A stretch of DNA of 15,268 nucleotides, from contig JBNAWC010000027.1 in assembly GCA_049700035.1 (NCBI GenBank), forward strand, positions 1 to 15,268, in the 5' to 3' direction. The notes beneath the pieces were generated by a model, which was given only the letters and a program-made list of their open reading frames with translations, was not told where the DNA came from and ran no database searches. The DNA is from JAVZLQ01 sp049700035 (GTDB lineage Archaea; Thermoproteota; Bathyarchaeia; Bathyarchaeales; Bathycorpusculaceae). The position numbers were made by a program, and so were the translations under genes. Below are positions 11,797 to 15,268 of this stretch, piece after piece. Numbering within the stretch: the stretch's first letter is position 1; each line of letters begins with the position of its first letter.

Positions 11797-12657
11797 TTAA
11801 ATTTGTGATTCAACCATGAATTCGCAGTATGGGTCTCCCTTCGCAATGCATTTAACCTCATCAACCTTAACATCCTTTCCAAAAAACCGAGCAAAAAGTC
11901 CAGCAGTCGCCCCTCTATAAAACTGGCTGTAGGGTTTTTCAGAGCCTTCGCCAAGTTCACACTCAAAGCTCTGATATATCCGCAACTGCGCCCTTCCCCT
12001 TTTAACGTCCACTCGTACATCGTCAATTATTCCCCAACCCAACGTCATATTAATTGCCTTGGCAGCCTCTATCAAATCTTCCGGCTTTTCCGAGCCAGCA
12101 GCCCTAACATACTCGTCATATGCCTCAACTCCAACAGTAAAGCCTTGATAATACAGCATGGCGTCGCCTGCAGAACCGAACTTCTTCCTAACGCCATTAA
12201 ATAAAGCTTCATAAATCAATCTTCTAAATATTACAACTCTCTGGTTTTCGGCAATAACCAGCGGGAAAAAGTAGTTATCATAAATAATGCCGTTCCTATT
12301 GGGCTTTATGGGCCTTGCGTCAATCACAAAACTTTGGCTCTTAACAAGTTTTAAAGCTTCCTCAACCGAAACCTTCGCATCTGAAAAGTCTAGGAACGCT
12401 ATAGCCGTTAAAGAAGGCTTATTCAGCTCCTCCATTGAAAATTGAATGTAACGAACAACAATTCCTAAATCATCCGCAAGCGTGGATAACTTCCTAAGCG
12501 CGCTCCTCTCCACCTGCGCTTCAATCACAACACCATAAATCTTCTCGCCCTTCTCGGCAAGCATGGCTCTCCCAATATTTAATGGCCTAAAATATTCCTC
12601 GAGATTCAGCCGTACACCTTCCCGAGCAACTTGGTAGGTGCACAATATGACCACCAA
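11797..12657 (-). CDS. ACT-like plus V4R domain protein
   Basis: The protein has 286 residues. An N-terminal ACT-like domain (about 36-112) runs from GEKIYGVVIEAQVERSALRK to the strand V-I-D-A-R-P. A V4R (4-vinyl reductase) domain fills about 145-283 and ends with the signature V-K-C-I-A-K-G-D-P-Y-C-E-F (C270, C278), with a further Cys at 233. V4R domains are thought to bind small hydrophobic ligands or metal and to act in sensing or regulation. No DNA-binding domain is present, so this may be a ligand sensor that works with a partner. TTG 12657 is the first start; TTG 12645 follows GGTGG and is an alternative. A TATA-like GCATATATG at 12687-12695 fits a short leader. Confidence 0.82.
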   Translation of the reverse strand: MVVILCTYQVAREGVRLNLEEYFRPLNIGRAMLAEKGEKIYGVVIEAQVERSALRKLSTLADDLGIVVRYIQFSMEELNKPSLTAIAFLDFSDAKVSVEEALKLVKSQSFVIDARPIKPNRNGIIYDNYFFPLVIAENQRVVIFRRLIYEALFNGVRKKFGSAGDAMLYYQGFTVGVEAYDEYVRAAGSEKPEDLIEAAKAINMTLGWGIIDDVRVDVKRGRAQLRIYQSFECELGEGSEKPYSQFYRGATAGLFARFFGKDVKVDEVKCIAKGDPYCEFMVESQI

Positions 12658-12686
12658 AGGTAGTCATCTACTAAAACCCCCCACAT

Positions 12687-12696
12687 ATATGCATTA
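12687..12696 (-). promoter_or_regulatory. TATA-like box of the V4R gene
   Basis: The region contains ATATAT between TGC and GCA and lies about 30 bases upstream of the first start at 12657, so the transcript would have a very short leader or none. Confidence 0.4.
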
Positions 12697-12726
12697 TTAA
12701 CCCAAAATCTGAAGCACAAAACCAAC

Positions 12727-12745
12727 TTAAAAATAAACAAAACTG
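12727..12745 (-). terminator. T-rich stretch after tRNA-Leu
   Basis: On the minus strand the DNA 15-35 bases beyond the tRNA end reads TTTTGTTTATTTTTAAG. Archaeal transcription usually ends at such T runs, so this is a likely terminator. Confidence 0.4.
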
Positions 12746-12760
12746 CAAATTATGGTTAAC

Positions 12761-12885
12761 TGGTGCGGCGGGCCGGATTTGAACCGGCGAACCCCTACGG
12801 GAGAGGATGGCTCATAGGGGTTTCAAGGCTTTCAAACACGCCGATCTTGAGTCCTCCGCCTTTGACCTGGCTTGGCTACCGCCGC
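12761..12885 (-). tRNA. tRNA-Leu (anticodon CAA) with a 37-nt intron
   Basis: The acceptor arms GCGGCGG (12879-12885) and CCGCCGC (12765-12771) pair fully; the discriminator is A, and CCA is encoded (12761-12763). The D arm is GCC...GGC. The anticodon stem GAGGA/TCCTC encloses the loop C-T-C-A-A-G-A, so the anticodon is CAA (12847-12849), reading UUG codons. A long variable arm CCC-GTAG-GGG shows a class II tRNA, as expected for Leu. The T arm GCCGG-TTCAAAT-CCGGC is canonical. The exons make about 85 nt before CCA. The intron sits at 37/38. Confidence 0.95.
12809..12845 (-). other. tRNA-Leu intron with bulge-helix-bulge
   Basis: The 37-nt intron follows base 37. In the precursor, CTCA of the anticodon loop pairs with TGAG in the intron to give a central 4-bp helix. 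This is flanked by 3-nt bulges AGA and CCA, the standard substrate of the archaeal splicing endonuclease. Cleavage after the second base of each bulge restores the loop CTCAAG-A. Confidence 0.85.
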
Positions 12886-12911
12886 TTACAAGTTTTTCTA
12901 GGATTATTTCC

Positions 12912-12920
12912 TTATTAATA
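12912..12920 (-). promoter_or_regulatory. TATA-like box of tRNA-Leu
   Basis: The minus strand reads TATTAATAA about 30 bases upstream of the tRNA 5' end at 12885. This is the usual archaeal position for a start a few bases before the mature end. Confidence 0.5.
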
Positions 12921-12959
12921 TTGTTTGCCGAGTGTGAATGTGTGTTTTGCACAAAAAAG

Positions 12960-12968
12960 TTTATTAAT
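12960..12968 (+). promoter_or_regulatory. TATA-like box upstream of rpoB
   Basis: TTTATTAAT is preceded by an A run. Transcription would begin near 12990, giving a leader of about 130 nt before rpoB that includes the small ORF at 13022. Confidence 0.4.
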
Positions 12969-13021
12969 GGGGCGTGTGGTTTACGTTTTTAGCTCTTTAA
13001 AATTGGAGACTTTTTAGTTGG

Positions 13022-13126
13022 ATGACCCTCGCATCGGAGGAAATTGAAAGTTTGAAAAGCTATGTGCCGAGTGTTTCGTATCCGCTCATGTTTAGAGTTG
13101 AAATGGGGGATTATGTGATTGGTTGA
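13022..13126 (+). CDS. Possible small leader ORF before rpoB (34 aa)
   Basis: ATG 13022 opens a 34-residue frame (MTLASEEIESLKSYVPSVSY and on to a TGA) whose stop overlaps the TTG start of rpoB by 8 bp. The arrangement suggests translational coupling, as between real neighbouring genes. GGAG lies 13 nt before the ATG, which is farther than normal. No family is recognised. It is not a piece of RpoH, which often precedes rpoB in archaea. It could be a leader peptide, a remnant of a longer gene, or chance. Confidence 0.35.
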   Translation: MTLASEEIESLKSYVPSVSYPLMFRVEMGDYVIG

Positions 13127-15268
13127 GTTTTCAAAAGAGGATAGGAATCAACTGTTGAAGGCTTTCTTTAGGGAAAAAGGTTTGGTGCGTCAGCATCTTG
13201 ATTCTTTCAACGAGTTCATTGACCATGGACTTCAGGAAGTTATAGACGAGGTTGGCGAGATTCCAATAGAGGTTCCAGAAAGCCCCTACAAGGTTAAGCT
13301 TGGACAAGTTTGGATAATAGACCCGCAAACTAGGATAACTGGGCCCTACACGACAGAGGTTGACGGAACAAAACATGAAATTTACCCGATGGAGGCAAGG
13401 CTCCGCAACCTAACCTACGCCGCGCCAATAGCGCTTGAAATGACTCCAGTAATCGATGGCAGAGAGCAGGACACTGAGCTCGTATTCATTGGAAACATTC
13501 CAGTAATGCTCAAATCCAAGCTATGCTTCCTATCGCAGCTTTCGAGGGATGAGCTAATAGCCTGCGGAGAAGACCCAGACGACCCAGGAGGCTACTTTAT
13601 TGTTAACGGTTCAGAGCGCGTTATTGTTGCGATGGAGGATTTGGCTCCCAATCGCATTATTGTTGACATAGACGAGAAAGGCGCGACTCCAGTTTATCAG
13701 GCGAAGATGTTTTCAACAACCGTTGGTTTTAGGGCGAGAATTGAGCTTAAACTGAAATCTGACGGGGCAATATATGTTTCAATGCCAGGTGTGCCTTCGG
13801 AAATTCCGCTTGTTGTTGTGATGCGCGCGCTGGGTTTAGAGTCGGATAAGGAAATAGCTGAAGCAGTTTCTTTGGATGGGGATATTCAGGCTGAACTTGA
13901 AGCAACGTTTGAAAAGTCCTTGGGCGTTGACACCGTAAAAGATGCAATATTGTTTATTGGTAACCGTGTTGCGCATGGCCAGGTTGAGGAGTACCGTATC
14001 CAAAAAGCTGAGACAATACTTGACAAGAACTTTTTGCCGCATATTGGAAGAACAAGCCAAAGCAGAAGAGCAAAGGCAATCTTTCTAGGCGAGATGGCGT
14101 GCCGCGTAATCGAACTGAAGCTTGGAAGAAGAAAACCAGACGACAAAGACCACTTCAAAAACAAGAGGCTAAGGCTTGCGGGTCCACTGCTTGCAGACCT
14201 CTTCCGTGTAGCGTTCAGAAACCTTGTCAGAGACATAAAGTATCAGCTTGAACGCATAGGCGTTAAAGGCCCCATAATAACTGTTTCCGCTGCGGTGCGT
14301 CCAGGAATAATAAGCGAGAGGCTTCAGCATGCGCTTGCAACCGGAAATTGGGGAAGGGGAAGAGTTGGAGTAACACAGCTTCTGGATAGAACAAACCACC
14401 TTTCAACTTTGAGCCACCTGCGAAGGTTGCAGTCTCCGCTTAGTAGAAGCCAACCAAACTTTGAAGCAAGGGACTTGCATCCAACACATTGGGGTCGCTT
14501 ATGCCCAAACGAAACGCCTGAAGGCTCAAACTGTGGACTTGTCAAAAACTTGGCTTTGTCCGCGTGCATCTCCGTTGGCGTCAACCCAGAAAAGATAAAG
14601 CAAGTGCTTTTTGACATGGGAGTCATCCCAATAGAAGAGGCGAATGAAACCCTCAAGCTTTCCGGCGCCAAAGTCTTTGTTGATGGAAACATAATTGGCT
14701 ACTGCAACTCTCCAGAAGAGTTGACGCGGGAATTTAGGGAAAGGCGAAGAAGAGGAGAAATCTCAACCGAAGTCAACATCGCCTACTACCCCAAAGTTCA
14801 AACTGAAAGGGAAGAAGTTTACGTTAACTGTGATGAGGGAAGGGTGCGGCGTCCACTAATAATAGCTGATGATGGCGTGCCAAGGCTTCAACGTGAACAC
14901 GTGGAGAAAGTGGCTTCTGGAGAATGGTCTTGGGAAGACCTTGTCAAAAACGGTTTAATCGAATACTTGGACGCTGAAGAGGAGGAAAATGCCTACGTCG
15001 CCGTCAGCCAAGAAGAGCTAACGCCAGAGCACACGCATTTGGAAATTGCAACCTACACTATCCTGGGGATATGCGCTTCAACAATACCTTACGCTGAACA
15101 CAACCAGTCGCCACGCAACTCCTACCAAGCGGCAATGGCGAAACAAGCATTAGGCGTTTATGCCACAAACTTCCATCAAAGGGTAGATTCAAGGTCGCAT
15201 ATACTTCATTATCCACAAGTGCCAATTGTTGAAACCGCGCTTATGGATGTTATGGGCTATAAGCTCCG
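13119..15268 (+). CDS. rpoB: DNA-directed RNA polymerase subunit B (3' partial)
   Basis: 716 codons are visible and the frame runs off the window. RpoB is the second-largest catalytic subunit of RNA polymerase. The N-terminus V-R-Q-H-L-D-S-F-N-E-F is the standard start of the protrusion domain. The lobe follows, then the fork region with H-W-G-R-L-C-P-N-E-T-P-E-G-S-N-C-G-L (from about residue 457), and later N-Q-S-P-R-N-S-Y-Q-A-A-M-A-K-Q (from about 662). The length already exceeds a split B'' subunit and passes into B' sequence, so the subunit is fused here. TTG 13119 directly follows an in-frame stop and gives the normal distance to the QHLDSF motif; GGGGG lies 9 nt upstream. tRNA-Leu is upstream on the other strand. 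Confidence 0.96.
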   Translation, partial: MVEFSKEDRNQLLKAFFREKGLVRQHLDSFNEFIDHGLQEVIDEVGEIPIEVPESPYKVKLGQVWIIDPQTRITGPYTTEVDGTKHEIYPMEARLRNLTYAAPIALEMTPVIDGREQDTELVFIGNIPVMLKSKLCFLSQLSRDELIACGEDPDDPGGYFIVNGSERVIVAMEDLAPNRIIVDIDEKGATPVYQAKMFSTTVGFRARIELKLKSDGAIYVSMPGVPSEIPLVVVMRALGLESDKEIAEAVSLDGDIQAELEATFEKSLGVDTVKDAILFIGNRVAHGQVEEYRIQKAETILDKNFLPHIGRTSQSRRAKAIFLGEMACRVIELKLGRRKPDDKDHFKNKRLRLAGPLLADLFRVAFRNLVRDIKYQLERIGVKGPIITVSAAVRPGIISERLQHALATGNWGRGRVGVTQLLDRTNHLSTLSHLRRLQSPLSRSQPNFEARDLHPTHWGRLCPNETPEGSNCGLVKNLALSACISVGVNPEKIKQVLFDMGVIPIEEANETLKLSGAKVFVDGNIIGYCNSPEELTREFRERRRRGEISTEVNIAYYPKVQTEREEVYVNCDEGRVRRPLIIADDGVPRLQREHVEKVASGEWSWEDLVKNGLIEYLDAEEEENAYVAVSQEELTPEHTHLEIATYTILGICASTIPYAEHNQSPRNSYQAAMAKQALGVYATNFHQRVDSRSHILHYPQVPIVETALMDVMGYKL

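Noticed and set aside
12807..12992. Plus-strand frame across the tRNA
   Set aside because: It reads through the complement of tRNA-Leu and its intron.
13886..14692. Several minus-strand frames inside rpoB
   Set aside because: They are Ser/Leu-rich antisense shadows of a highly conserved gene.

Overview
The window reads as a piece of an archaeal chromosome. The evidence is an RNA polymerase subunit B of the archaeal/eukaryotic type, a tRNA-Leu with an intron at 37/38 in a bulge-helix-bulge setting, TATA-like promoter boxes, archaeal families (DUF5752, DUF1893, DUF2148, V4R, FmdE-like), and frequent TTG/GTG starts placed by GGAGGTGA-type ribosome binding sites. The unsplit RpoB, moderate G+C and family mix suggest a TACK-group archaeon, perhaps Bathyarchaeia; that placement is inference.

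Layout. 1-1735: two cell-surface genes on the plus strand, the C-terminal end of a large repeat-containing anchored protein and a membrane-anchored caspase-fold protein with a His/Cys dyad. 1652-3904: a DUF5752 protein and an Lrp/AsnC regulator on the minus strand, a regulatory intergenic region with two dyads, and two uncharacterised plus-strand genes, one with a coiled coil. 3911-7491: a tight minus-strand gene train, read from high to low coordinate as cbiM, cbiN, an ECF-S-like membrane protein, an FmdE-like protein, DUF1893 (frameshifted), a thioredoxin, a 44-residue membrane protein and a DUF2148 Cys-rich redox protein. nikR (7716-8123) is divergent from cbiM, and a 30-bp palindrome with NikR-like geometry sits just before cbiM. 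I read this as a probable nickel (or cobalt) uptake and metal/redox handling locus under NikR control, though most of its downstream genes are uncharacterised. 8120-9040: quinolinate synthase nadA, convergent with nikR. 9390-10162: a small sulfite-oxidase-type molybdopterin protein behind a 57-residue AbrB-like protein. 10184-11790: a strikingly AT-rich block with a two-helix membrane protein, a frameshifted surface glycoside-hydrolase-like protein and a possible tiny membrane protein; it looks like acquired DNA. 11797-12657: an ACT-like plus V4R domain protein. 12761-12885: tRNA-Leu(CAA). 13119 to the end: rpoB, cut by the window edge, preceded by a possible 34-codon ORF.

Two genes (DUF1893 and the glycoside hydrolase) are broken by single-base frame changes beside short A runs, so either assembly indels or real or recoded frameshifts are possible. 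No CRISPR array, insertion sequence or rRNA was seen.
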